Origin: Dehalococcoidales bacterium
GTDB taxonomy: Bacteria > Chloroflexota > Dehalococcoidia > E44-bin15
Direction: 5' to 3'
Assembly: GCA_030615555.1 (NCBI GenBank)
Contig: JAUWZB010000021.1
Coordinates: forward strand, 1-10,354
Length of the DNA stretch: 10,354 nt
Shown one piece after another: positions 1 to 5,572 of this stretch (the first letter of the stretch is position 1; every line of letters begins with the position of its first letter). The notes under the pieces were generated by a model. The model ran no database searches and was not told the DNA's origin. It saw nothing but the letters and a program-made list of their open reading frames with translations. Both the position numbers and the translations under genes were made by a program.

Positions 1-321
1 CTGGGGCTTAAGGAAGCGATTGGGATGGCACGTCAGAGTTCAACCCTCAAGGTAGAAATTGAAGTGGGTAGCGTTGGTGAGGCCGAAGAAGCGCTGGATG
101 CCGGCGCCGACATTATTATGCTTGATAATATGGCGGTTGGGGAGATGAAGAAGGTGGTCGAGCTTGCCCGGGGGCGTGCCCTGATCGAGGCCTCCGGTGG
201 CATCACCCTGGAAAATGTGCGTCAGATTGCTGAGGCCGGCGTCGACCTTATCTCTGTTGGCGCCATCACCCATTCGGCAAAGGCCCTGGATCTGAGCCTG
301 GAGCTTGAGAGCAGGCGCTGA
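1..321 (+). CDS. nadC: Nicotinate-nucleotide pyrophosphorylase (carboxylating), C-terminal part
   Basis: This is the last 106 residues of quinolinate phosphoribosyltransferase, which makes nicotinate mononucleotide from quinolinate and PRPP in de novo NAD synthesis in the cytoplasm. The reading frame is open from base 1, so the gene starts outside the window. Recognisable family segments are the ...EVEIEVGS-like strand, GADIIMLDNM with the active-site Asp, EASGGI (phosphate-binding loop) and GVDLISVGAITHSAKALDLSLEL at the C terminus, which is a typical end for the family. The stop lies 6 bases before the next gene, so the two are probably co-transcribed. Identification is secure; only the 5' part is missing. 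Confidence 0.93.
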   Translation: MGLKEAIGMARQSSTLKVEIEVGSVGEAEEALDAGADIIMLDNMAVGEMKKVVELARGRALIEASGGITLENVRQIAEAGVDLISVGAITHSAKALDLSLELESRR

Positions 322-327
322 ATCAAA

Positions 328-1071
328 ATGGCCTACGATACCATAATCTCCGATTGGAACGGGACAATAATAAAGGATAGGGACGAAAGACTCCTTTTAA
401 AGACTATTGCAATAGACCTTTTTAAGGCTTCTATTCCTTTTCATTTAATCAGAGCAGCTCGCCTCCTCAAGGTTAGAGCGGAATTGGAAGGCTTATACCG
501 GCAAGGACGTCAGGACACCGAGTTTGATTTCATCAGAGAGATGTTCATAATTTACAATCGAAAAATAATAAACGGGCTTCCTATCTTTTTCATCCACCGT
601 TCAGTTGATAGATACGCAGCCAGGAGGGAAACCCAGCATAAACTTGACCTCAGAATTCTGAGGCTGCTCCGATCCTGTCACCAAGGGGGAAAGACCACGG
701 GTATCCTTTCAGCCGGCTATGGATATGGCATCGATCGGATCCTCACTGTTGCCGGATTCAGGGGCTGCTTTGATTTCCGGGAAGCCGATTCGTTCAAGCA
801 GGAAGGCAGAAGGGCGGTTGAATTTCCATTGAACATCTATAAAAATAAACCGCAACTGCTGCTGAGAGCGCTTCGCCATAGAAACCTTGATGAGAAGAGG
901 ACAGTATACATCGGTGATAGCGAAGACGATGAGGGATGTTTTGAGATCGCCAGGTATCCTATAGTGGCATTCTTTGCCACGGAAGAGCTAAAGGAGAGGT
1001 GCGCATCGCGGTATAAAGCTTTTATACCAGAAGATGAGAAGGATTTGGCGAATTATTTGAGGAAGCTATGA
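328..1071 (+). CDS. HAD-family hydrolase with DWNGT motif
   Basis: A 247-residue haloacid-dehalogenase superfamily protein, probably a cytoplasmic phosphatase of unknown substrate. The four HAD motifs are visible: motif I is DWNGT at residues 9-13 with Asp9 as the expected nucleophile, motif II is around Ser128 (TGILSAG), motif III is Lys174, and motif IV is GDSEDD at 196-201. The helical cap lies between about residues 20 and 115. Motif I is odd: the usual second Asp (DxD), which acts as general acid/base, is Asn11 here, so catalysis may be slow or altered. The start is 6 bases after nadC and has only a weak ribosome-binding site, which fits translational coupling. Codon use is much more A/T-rich at third positions (AAA, ATA, CTT, GAA) than in the neighbours, a possible sign of transfer. 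The superfamily call is solid; the function is unknown. Confidence 0.82.
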   Translation: MAYDTIISDWNGTIIKDRDERLLLKTIAIDLFKASIPFHLIRAARLLKVRAELEGLYRQGRQDTEFDFIREMFIIYNRKIINGLPIFFIHRSVDRYAARRETQHKLDLRILRLLRSCHQGGKTTGILSAGYGYGIDRILTVAGFRGCFDFREADSFKQEGRRAVEFPLNIYKNKPQLLLRALRHRNLDEKRTVYIGDSEDDEGCFEIARYPIVAFFATEELKERCASRYKAFIPEDEKDLANYLRKL

Positions 1072-1087
1072 ATAGTAAGGCTTATTT

Positions 1088-1810
1088 TTATCTCCTTTCG
1101 GGAGTTGTTGCTAGGCCGTGTCTCTCCAGCAGGGCAGTATTTGACATAATGCTTGGCGTGGCATCATCGGCAACCATCTTCCCCTCATCGAGGATGATGG
1201 TGCGTTCGCACAGCGCTGTGACCATCTCCAGGTCGTGTGATGCCACGATCTTGGTCATGGGGAGTCCCTTAACAAGCGTAATGAGTTCCCATTTGGCTCG
1301 CGGGTCGAGGTTAGCGGTGGGTTCATCGATGACCAGAATCTCCGAACTCATGGAGAGGATGGTGGCGATGGCAATGCGCTTCTTCTCACCAACGCTGAGA
1401 TGGTGGGGCGAACGCCCCTCATAGCCCTCCATGCCCACCCACTTAAGGGCTTGGCTTACCTTCCCTCTTACCTCCTCCTCAGCATAGCCCATATTTATCG
1501 GGCCGAAGGCGACATCGTCGAAAACGGTAGGGGAAAAGAGCTGGTCATCGGGGTCCTGGAACACCAGCCCTACCTTGCTCCTTACCCACTTCAGGTTTTT
1601 ATCCTCCAAGGGCACGCCGAGAATCCTCACCGTCCCATCGCTCCTCAGGATGCCGTTCAGGTGAAGGAGCAATGTTGACTTTCCTGCCCCGTTAGGCCCG
1701 ATGAGGGCCACGGTCTGGCCAAGCCCGACGGCGAGGTTGATCTCGCGCAATGCCTGCTGCCCGTCAGGGTAGCTATAGGATAGGTTTTCGATCTCTATTG
1801 CCTTCTCCAA
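1088..1810 (-). CDS. cbiO: ECF-type cobalt/nickel transporter ATPase
   Basis: A 240-residue ATP-binding subunit of an energy-coupling-factor importer for Ni2+ or Co2+, on the cytoplasmic face of the membrane. Visible motifs: Walker A GPNGAGKST from residue 38, Q-loop FQDPDDQLF at 84-92, signature LSVGE at 138-142 (LSGGQ variant), Walker B ILVIDEP from 158, and the switch His192 in ASHD. I choose a TTG start at 1810: AAGGAG sits 6 bases upstream and the protein then begins just before the EIENLSYSYPDG strand where the family starts. A longer frame from 1933 would put 41 non-homologous residues inside cbiQ. The ribosome-binding site overlaps the cbiQ stop, so the two genes are coupled. It ends 16 bases from the convergent HAD gene with no obvious terminator hairpin between. 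Confidence 0.93.
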   Translation of the reverse strand: MEKAIEIENLSYSYPDGQQALREINLAVGLGQTVALIGPNGAGKSTLLLHLNGILRSDGTVRILGVPLEDKNLKWVRSKVGLVFQDPDDQLFSPTVFDDVAFGPINMGYAEEEVRGKVSQALKWVGMEGYEGRSPHHLSVGEKKRIAIATILSMSSEILVIDEPTANLDPRAKWELITLVKGLPMTKIVASHDLEMVTALCERTIILDEGKMVADDATPSIMSNTALLERHGLATTPERR

Positions 1811-1820
1811 ATCATGCTCC

Positions 1821-2588
1821 TTAAAGAATAATGGTGAAGCCAACCAGGGCGAGGCAGCTAAGGAAGGCCACCGCGAAATACAGGTCTGCCATCCTGAAGT
1901 GCGGGCTGGAGAGCGTTCGCGTCTGCCCCTCAAAGCCGCGGGCGACCATCGCCCCGTAGACCCGTTCCCCTCGCTCGTAACTACGAAGGAAAAGGGTGCC
2001 CACCATGTTGCCGATGGTCTTGAGTTGCCAGGTCCGCTTGCCGCCGAAGCTTCGGCTGTCCCTTGCCTGCTTCATCCGAATCACCTCGTCAACCAGGACG
2101 AAGATATAGCGATACATGAAGGAGAGGAGCATCACCATCACTTTTGGCAGGCGCAGTTGCTCCAGCCCCTTGAGGAGCTCAGCGAATTTCGTCGTTGCGG
2201 AGAGCAGGATCAGGCTCAGCATGGATAGCCAGGCCTTGATCACGACATTCCACAAGATGAGCAAGCCGCTATGGGATATGTGCCACATCCAGATATTGTA
2301 GCTGCCGGCCACCTCACCAGGCTTGAGGAAGGGGATGAAGATGGTGATGAAGAGGACGAAGGGCACGATGACCAGCGACCGCTTCAAAACATAGAGGGGC
2401 GGTAGTTTGGACAGGAGGACCACGCTGGCAATAAGGGCGAAATAAAGGGCAAAAGCCTGCCACCTTAGTGGCGGCGTGAGCACCACTACCAGGATGAAAG
2501 CAAAGGTGGTGATGACCTTGGTGCGCGGGTCCAGCTTATGGATAAAGCTACCAAGGTCGCTATAGCGGTCCAGAAAGCTATGTCTCAC
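1821..2588 (-). CDS. cbiQ: ECF transporter T component CbiQ/NikQ
   Basis: A 255-residue integral membrane coupling protein that links the CbiO ATPase to the substrate-binding CbiM. The N terminus carries the family's HxLDPRTK segment (residues 18-24), followed by hydrophobic spans at about 25-60, 70-87, 108-132, 150-168 and 238-255. The cytoplasmic coupling motifs are present: QARDSRSFGG at 174-183 (a deviant first Ala-Arg-Gly box) and ERGERVYGAMVARGFEG from 205 with the canonical ARG at 216-218. The start is GTG at 2588, preceded by GAGGGG at a 4-base spacing and 11 bases after the stop of the PDGLE gene. It is in an operon with the genes on both sides. Confidence 0.92.
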   Translation of the reverse strand: MRHSFLDRYSDLGSFIHKLDPRTKVITTFAFILVVVLTPPLRWQAFALYFALIASVVLLSKLPPLYVLKRSLVIVPFVLFITIFIPFLKPGEVAGSYNIWMWHISHSGLLILWNVVIKAWLSMLSLILLSATTKFAELLKGLEQLRLPKVMVMLLSFMYRYIFVLVDEVIRMKQARDSRSFGGKRTWQLKTIGNMVGTLFLRSYERGERVYGAMVARGFEGQTRTLSSPHFRMADLYFAVAFLSCLALVGFTIIL

Positions 2589-2599
2589 TACACCCCTCG

Positions 2600-2890
2600 C
2601 TATTCTGTCGCTCGCTTGCCCAGTCTGAGCAATCGCGCCAGGCCATAGACCACGCCGAAGATAACAAGGGTGCCAATTATCCCTGCCAGGATGGTGGCCA
2701 GGGCTTCATTCTCGATGCCCGGGAAGAGATAGTCGGCAATAAGCTGGAAGGGGGCCTCCTCTGCAAACCCGATAAATTCATGATCCTCGGCAACCTTCTC
2801 CAGACCATCTGGGGAGCCGGAGGCTAGCGGCGAGATAAATGCCACCACCAGACAAATACCCAGCGCGATATGCCACCATTTGACCCGCAT
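2600..2890 (-). CDS. PDGLE-domain small membrane subunit (CbiN/NikN-like)
   Basis: A 96-residue protein with two predicted transmembrane segments (about residues 7-25 and 63-86) and the diagnostic PDGLE motif at 27-31 in the loop just after the first span. Proteins with this domain replace or resemble CbiN/NikN, the small accessory subunit that works with the M component in nickel and cobalt ECF importers. The ATG at 2890 is preceded by AGGAGGAG, a strong ribosome-binding site. It sits 11 bases after cbiM and 11 bases before cbiQ. Whether it serves nickel or cobalt cannot be read from this subunit. The C-terminal tail is basic (RLLRLGKR) and should lie in the cytoplasm. Confidence 0.88.
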   Translation of the reverse strand: MRVKWWHIALGICLVVAFISPLASGSPDGLEKVAEDHEFIGFAEEAPFQLIADYLFPGIENEALATILAGIIGTLVIFGVVYGLARLLRLGKRATE

Positions 2891-2901
2891 TTTTTCTCCT
2901 C

Positions 2902-3540
2902 CTATATTCGTTGCAACTCCACCAGGTCTCTCCTGGTAGCCAGCACCAGGCGGAGCACCCCCACCGTGATCAGCCCCTCACCGATGCCGATAAGGGCATG
3001 CCAGCCGGCCATCGCTGGTAGCGCCATCTTGATGGGCGATATACCTGAGACCCAAAGCTCTATCGCGCAGGCGATCGAGGCCAGGAATACCGAGCCCCAG
3101 GCGGCGATGAAGCTGCCGAAGAGTTTGCCACGCCTATCGTCTCTCATGAGGCGGGTGGTGAGCCGATAGAGGTAGTAACCGGCGAAGCTGGCAATGAGGC
3201 CCATGTTGAAGACATTGGCCCCCAGGGCGAGGAGCCCCCCATCCTGAAAGATGAGGCACTGGGCGATGAGGACGCAGGCCATGATCAGCACCGCAGCCCA
3301 GGGCCCGAGGAGGATCGCTGCTAGGGCAGCGCCGATGAGATGCCCCGAGGTGCCTCCGACGATGGGGAAGTTGAGCATCTGGGCGGCGAAGATGAAGGCG
3401 GCCATTATGCCCATCAGGGGCACATGCTTTTCGGCCAGTTTTTCCCGTGCCTGTCTGAGCCCAAAGCCGACACCGCCCGCCGACACGGCATAGGTGGTGG
3501 CCACGGTCGCGATGTTCAGAAAACCATCCGGGATGTGCAC
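2902..3540 (-). CDS. cbiM: ECF transporter metal-binding component CbiM/NikM
   Basis: A 212-residue membrane protein, the substrate-specificity subunit of a Ni2+/Co2+ ECF importer. It begins MHIPDGFL. In this family the free N terminus and His2 coordinate the metal, so the start must be exact: the GTG at 3540 is confirmed by this motif and by AAAGGAGG 6 bases upstream. The third family-known ligand is seen as His67 in GGTSGHLIG. Hydrophobic spans follow at about 45-60, 68-100, 105-125, 142-162 and 178-200. MHIPDG is, from memory, more typical of NikM proteins, while CbiM proteins often start MHIMEG or MHIMDG, so nickel is a real alternative to the cobalt implied by the symbol. It is the first structural gene after the Fur-family regulator. 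Confidence 0.93.
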   Translation of the reverse strand: MHIPDGFLNIATVATTYAVSAGGVGFGLRQAREKLAEKHVPLMGIMAAFIFAAQMLNFPIVGGTSGHLIGAALAAILLGPWAAVLIMACVLIAQCLIFQDGGLLALGANVFNMGLIASFAGYYLYRLTTRLMRDDRRGKLFGSFIAAWGSVFLASIACAIELWVSGISPIKMALPAMAGWHALIGIGEGLITVGVLRLVLATRRDLVELQRI

Positions 3541-3558
3541 TTCAGGCCTCCTTTCTTC

Positions 3559-3586
3559 GTTTTAATGCATTTGCATTTAATTGCAA
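3559..3586 (-). promoter_or_regulatory. cbiM promoter with TGCAA-type operator
   Basis: On the minus strand there is a possible -35 TTGCAA (3586-3581), a 16-base spacer and a -10-like TAAAAC (3564-3559), which places the RNA start about 15 bases before the cbiM GTG. The same bases hold three half-sites, written on the + strand as ATGCAT (3565-3570), TTGCAT (3571-3576) and, after TTAA, TTGCAA (3581-3586). A protein bound here would cover the -35 and spacer. No room exists for a cobalamin riboswitch in the 65-base gap. The promoter is moderately supported; operator function is inferred. Confidence 0.55.
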
Positions 3587-3605
3587 TAAGAACCTAAATA
3601 AAAAA

Positions 3606-4034
3606 TTATCTCTGGCATCTGGCGCATCGCCCGAAGATGGCGAGATGGCTTATGTTGGCTTTGAACCCATACTCCTTAAGCAGGGTGCGCTTCAAGGGCA
3701 AGAATAAGGATTCAGCGATCTCTATGGTGACGCCGCACCGCTCGCAGATCAGATGATGATGGTGGCCCTTTTCGGCGGGATGATAGCGAAATCGCCCGCC
3801 CCTGAGGTCGGTCTCGGTTACCAGGCCCAGGCCCTTCAAAAGCTCCAGGGTGCGATAGACAGTGGAGATATTCACACGGGGATATTTGGCACAAACCCGG
3901 GCGTGGATCTCCTCAGCGCTTATGTGGTCATCGCTCTCCTGAAGGGCGGTAAGGATGAGCTGCCGTTGCGGGGTCAGCCGGTAACCCAGCTCCCAAAGCG
4001 CCTCCTTCGCCTCATCAGCCTTTTTCGCCCTCAT
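3606..4034 (-). CDS. Fur-family metal-responsive transcription repressor
   Basis: A 142-residue Fur/Zur/Nur/PerR-type regulator. The winged helix spans about residues 12-85: RLTPQRQLILTAL at 19-31, HISAEEIHARV at 37-47, and the recognition helix NISTVYRTLELL at 55-66. The dimerisation domain has a His run at 91-94, CERC at 97-100, His130 and CARC at 137-140; the two CxxC pairs form the structural zinc site. His37, the His run and His130 are candidate sensor ligands. It lies directly upstream of the CbiM-PDGLE-CbiQ-CbiO genes in the same direction, so nickel or cobalt sensing (Nur-like) is likely, but the subfamily cannot be fixed from sequence alone. No ribosome-binding site precedes the ATG, and the -10 ends 9 bases before it, so the message may be nearly leaderless. 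The promoter carries operator-like repeats, suggesting autoregulation. Confidence 0.9.
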   Translation of the reverse strand: MRAKKADEAKEALWELGYRLTPQRQLILTALQESDDHISAEEIHARVCAKYPRVNISTVYRTLELLKGLGLVTETDLRGGRFRYHPAEKGHHHHLICERCGVTIEIAESLFLPLKRTLLKEYGFKANISHLAIFGRCARCQR

Positions 4035-4043
4035 CTTGGCATT

Positions 4044-4072
4044 ATTATACTACGGGGTAAAAATAATTGCAA
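4044..4072 (-). promoter_or_regulatory. Promoter of the Fur-family gene
   Basis: On the minus strand the -35 is TTGCAA (4072-4067), the spacer is 17 bases and the -10 is a perfect TATAAT (4049-4044). The predicted RNA start falls at about 4037, only 2 to 4 bases before the ATG at 4034, so the mRNA would be almost leaderless. The -35 is also the first half-site of the operator-like array at 4067-4098. Confidence 0.75.
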
Positions 4073-4098
4073 CAAGTTGTAAGTGCAACCAGATGCAA
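4067..4098 (-). promoter_or_regulatory. Operator-like array of four TTGCAA-type half-sites
   Basis: Read on the + strand, four 6-base half-sites fill 32 bases: TTGCAA (4067-4072), CAAG spacer, TTGTAA (4077-4082), then directly GTGCAA (4083-4088), CCAG spacer, ATGCAA (4093-4098). This is two abutting 16-bp boxes of 6-4-6 form. TTGCAA is its own reverse complement, so each box reads as both a direct and an inverted repeat. From memory, the Streptomyces Nur box is a pair of TTGCAA-like halves spaced by 5 bases; here the spacing is 4. The array covers the -35 of the regulator's promoter. Binding by the adjacent regulator is inference. Confidence 0.55.
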
Positions 4099-4195
4099 CT
4101 TTTCCGTGCTCATCATAACGTTATTTATATTAACGAGGGTGGAAAATAATTGTAGCGAGCTGTAAGTGCGATCAGGTGGGGTAAAGAGTTAAAAT

Positions 4196-4654
4196 TTATG
4201 GCTCGGGGTATTTCTCTTTGCTATCGAGCAAAATGGTGACCGGTCCGTCGTTATGAATCTCCACCAGCATATGCTGCTGAAATCGACCGCTCGTCACCCT
4301 GAGCCCGCTGGAGCGAAGATGAGAGAGGAATTGTTCCAAGAGGGCTTCAGCCTCCTCCGGTGGCGCCGCCTCTGTGAAGCTGGGGCGTCGCCCCTTTTTG
4401 GTATCGGCGAGCAGGGTGAACTGGCTTACTACCAGAAGCTCGCCCCAGGTGTCCAGGGCGGAGAGGTTGAACCTGCCTTCGCTATCGGAAAAGATACGGA
4501 GGCTTACCGTCTTCTCTGCCAGATACTGGGCATCCCGCTCCGTGTCCCCCCTGGATATGCCCAAGAACACCACCAGTCCACGGCCGATCTGCCCCACCAC
4601 CTCGCCAGCGACGCTTACCGAGGCTTTACTCGCTCTCTGGAGTAGTGCTTTCAC
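4196..4654 (-). CDS. dtd: D-aminoacyl-tRNA deacylase
   Basis: A 152-residue cytoplasmic enzyme that hydrolyses D-amino acids (and misacylated glycine) from tRNA. Family signatures are clear: MKALLQRASKASVSV at the N terminus, SQFTLLADTKKGRRPSF at 77-93 containing the SQFTL active-site strand, and HNDGPVTILLDS at 134-145, the cross-subunit Gly-cisPro motif. Length is normal for the family (about 145-150). The start is GTG at 4654, which gives the conserved N terminus; the ribosome-binding site is weak. It lies 41 bases after the FmdB-type gene on the same strand. The usual GAF(G/A)xxM segment is GRFQQHM here, a minor variation. Confidence 0.95.
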   Translation of the reverse strand: MKALLQRASKASVSVAGEVVGQIGRGLVVFLGISRGDTERDAQYLAEKTVSLRIFSDSEGRFNLSALDTWGELLVVSQFTLLADTKKGRRPSFTEAAPPEEAEALLEQFLSHLRSSGLRVTSGRFQQHMLVEIHNDGPVTILLDSKEKYPEP

Positions 4655-4695
4655 TTTTTTGAGCGCCCCCCGTTCCCCCTCACCTCAATGTGCCG

Positions 4696-4995
4696 CTACT
4701 TTTTATCCTCGGTCTTGCGCTCCGTCTGCTCCTTCGGAGCGGTGCCTTCGCCTTCCTTCTTAGCAGGTTCCTTGGTGGCGGGCTCCGCTTTTTCCCTGCT
4801 GGCAGCGCCCGCCCGCCCCTGGCCATGATCCGTGCTGTAAAAGCCGCTCCCCCTGAAAAGGATGGGCACGGAATGGAAGACGCGCTGCGTCTTGCCTTGG
4901 CATCGCGGGCAGATACTTACTGACTCTGCATCGAACCTCTGTTTTCGCTCGAAGCGGAAGTGGCAGAGGCTGCATTCATACTCGTAGGTCGGCAT
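4696..4995 (-). CDS. FmdB-family zinc-ribbon protein with charged tail
   Basis: A 99-residue putative regulatory protein of the FmdB/CxxC_CXXC_SSSS type. MPTYEYECSLC leads into a four-cysteine zinc ribbon (Cys8, Cys11, Cys29, Cys32), followed by the family's GSGFYSTD at 49-56. After residue 57 comes a roughly 40-residue low-complexity tail rich in Lys, Glu, Ala, Pro and Thr, probably disordered. The ATG at 4995 is fixed by the conserved MPTYEYEC start. No ribosome-binding site is seen, but a promoter lies just upstream. Function is not established for the family; a link to formamidase regulation was proposed for the founding member only. It probably heads a transcript with dtd. Confidence 0.88.
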   Translation of the reverse strand: MPTYEYECSLCHFRFERKQRFDAESVSICPRCQGKTQRVFHSVPILFRGSGFYSTDHGQGRAGAASREKAEPATKEPAKKEGEGTAPKEQTERKTEDKK

Positions 4996-5014
4996 CGGAT
5001 ACTTGACACTAGCG

Positions 5015-5043
5015 ATTTTAGCATTTCTGGCGCGCTAAATCAA
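5015..5043 (-). promoter_or_regulatory. Promoter of the FmdB-type gene
   Basis: On the minus strand: -35 TTGATT (5043-5038), 17-base spacer, -10 TAAAAT (5020-5015). The predicted RNA start is near 5008, leaving a leader of about 12 bases without a Shine-Dalgarno sequence. Confidence 0.55.
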
Positions 5044-5097
5044 GTTTCTGTACTCATCCACATGGTCAGTGACACATTACCTCCTCTCCGTCCCAGA

Positions 5098-5356
5098 TAA
5101 ATCGGGGTTGGTAGCACTCCGTGCCGTCATTGCGAGTGAAGCCGAAGCGCCGAGCCGGAGGCGAAGAGGAAGCAATCTCGTAGTTCCCCTCTTGTTCCCT
5201 CTCCCTTCAAGGGAGAGGGCTAGGGTGAAGGTGAAATCCCCCTCCCGCTAACTCCCTCCCGCCAGGGGTGGGAGAATTTATTCCCTCACCCGGGATTGCT
5301 TTCCCCGAGGCCGACAGGTCGGCCGACGCTTCGGCCTAAATCGGGGTCGCAATGAC
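5098..5356. repeat. Nested palindromic repeat element (MITE/REP-like), non-coding
   Basis: A 259-base non-coding stretch built of inverted repeats. Outer arms are GTCATTGCGA (5126-5135) and TCGCAATGAC (5347-5356). Inside them pair GCCGAAGC (5141-5148) with GCTTCGGC (5328-5335), and AGCAATC (5171-5177) with GATTGCT (5294-5300). The right arm holds its own hairpin, GGCCGAC-AG-GTCGGCC (5309-5324). An 11-base direct repeat TAAATCGGGGT occurs at 5098-5108 and 5337-5347. The arms starting GTCATTGCGAG and ending near AGCAATCTCG resemble a repeat I recall as scattered in many bacterial genomes, including Dehalococcoidia. No transposase is encoded. It separates the FmdB promoter from the tRNA promoter. 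Confidence 0.7.
5197..5219. repeat. 23-bp near-perfect hairpin inside the repeat element
   Basis: Arms CCCTCTCCCTT and AAGGGAGAGGG are separated by a single C. It lies between the inner AGCAATC/GATTGCT arms, followed by GGGTGAAGGTGAA (5223-5235) and a partly matching CCCTCACCC (5283-5291). There is no T-run, so it is not a typical terminator. It looks like a second repeat family nested in the first. Confidence 0.7.
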
Positions 5357-5425
5357 AAGTGAAACGAAATCCACGATCCCAAGTGTTACCTATCTATCTG
5401 AACGAGATCAGTTTCGTAGCTTACC

Positions 5426-5455
5426 TTGCAATTCTTGATAGATTATTGATATAAT
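5426..5455 (+). promoter_or_regulatory. Promoter of tRNA-Pro
   Basis: -35 TTGCAA (5426-5431), 18-base spacer, -10 TATAAT (5450-5455). The predicted RNA start is near 5462, about ten bases before the mature tRNA 5' end. Confidence 0.7.
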
Positions 5456-5472
5456 GCGGTAGCTGGGGAAAT

Positions 5473-5551
<79 letters not shown>

Positions 5552-5572
5552 GTTTTTTTGGAGAAACAAACA

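Larger units (their letters stand above)
4020..4178 (-). repeat. Decayed tandem duplication (~80 bp) of the fur control region
   Basis: The 35 bases at 4061-4095 align without gaps to 4144-4178 with 28 identities, and all seven differences are transitions. The similarity continues functionally: the copy upstream of the active promoter keeps a weak promoter in the same geometry, CTACAA (4155-4150), 17 bases, TAATAT (4132-4127). Its downstream edge, ATGAGCACGGAAAAG starting at 4113, resembles the first five codons of the regulator (ATGAGGGCGAAAAAG at 4034) at 12 of 15 bases. The period is 83 bp at the operator and 79 bp at the start codon, so a 4-base indel lies between. Confidence 0.6.

Noticed and set aside
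1068..1678. Open frames of 118 and 92 codons on the + strand
   Set aside because: Both are antisense to cbiO, whose ABC motifs are unmistakable.
1810..1933. Extended 281-residue form of CbiO
   Set aside because: The extra 41 residues lie within cbiQ, are not similar to the family, and a TTG with a good AAGGAG site lies at the expected start.
3541..3605. Cobalamin riboswitch upstream of cbiM
   Set aside because: The gap is only 65 bases and is filled by the promoter, half-sites and ribosome-binding site; no B12-box-like sequence is visible.
4045..4116. 23-codon minus-strand frame as a real leader peptide gene
   Set aside because: It is explained by the decayed duplicate of the fur start and crosses the operator; there is no ribosome-binding site. 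Kept only as a remark in the duplication finding.
4253..4763. Open frames of 129-130 codons on the + strand
   Set aside because: Antisense to dtd and the FmdB-type gene; no recognisable motif or ribosome-binding site.
5197..5219. Rho-independent terminator
   Set aside because: The hairpin is strong but no T-run follows on either strand and no gene ends nearby; it belongs to the repeat element.
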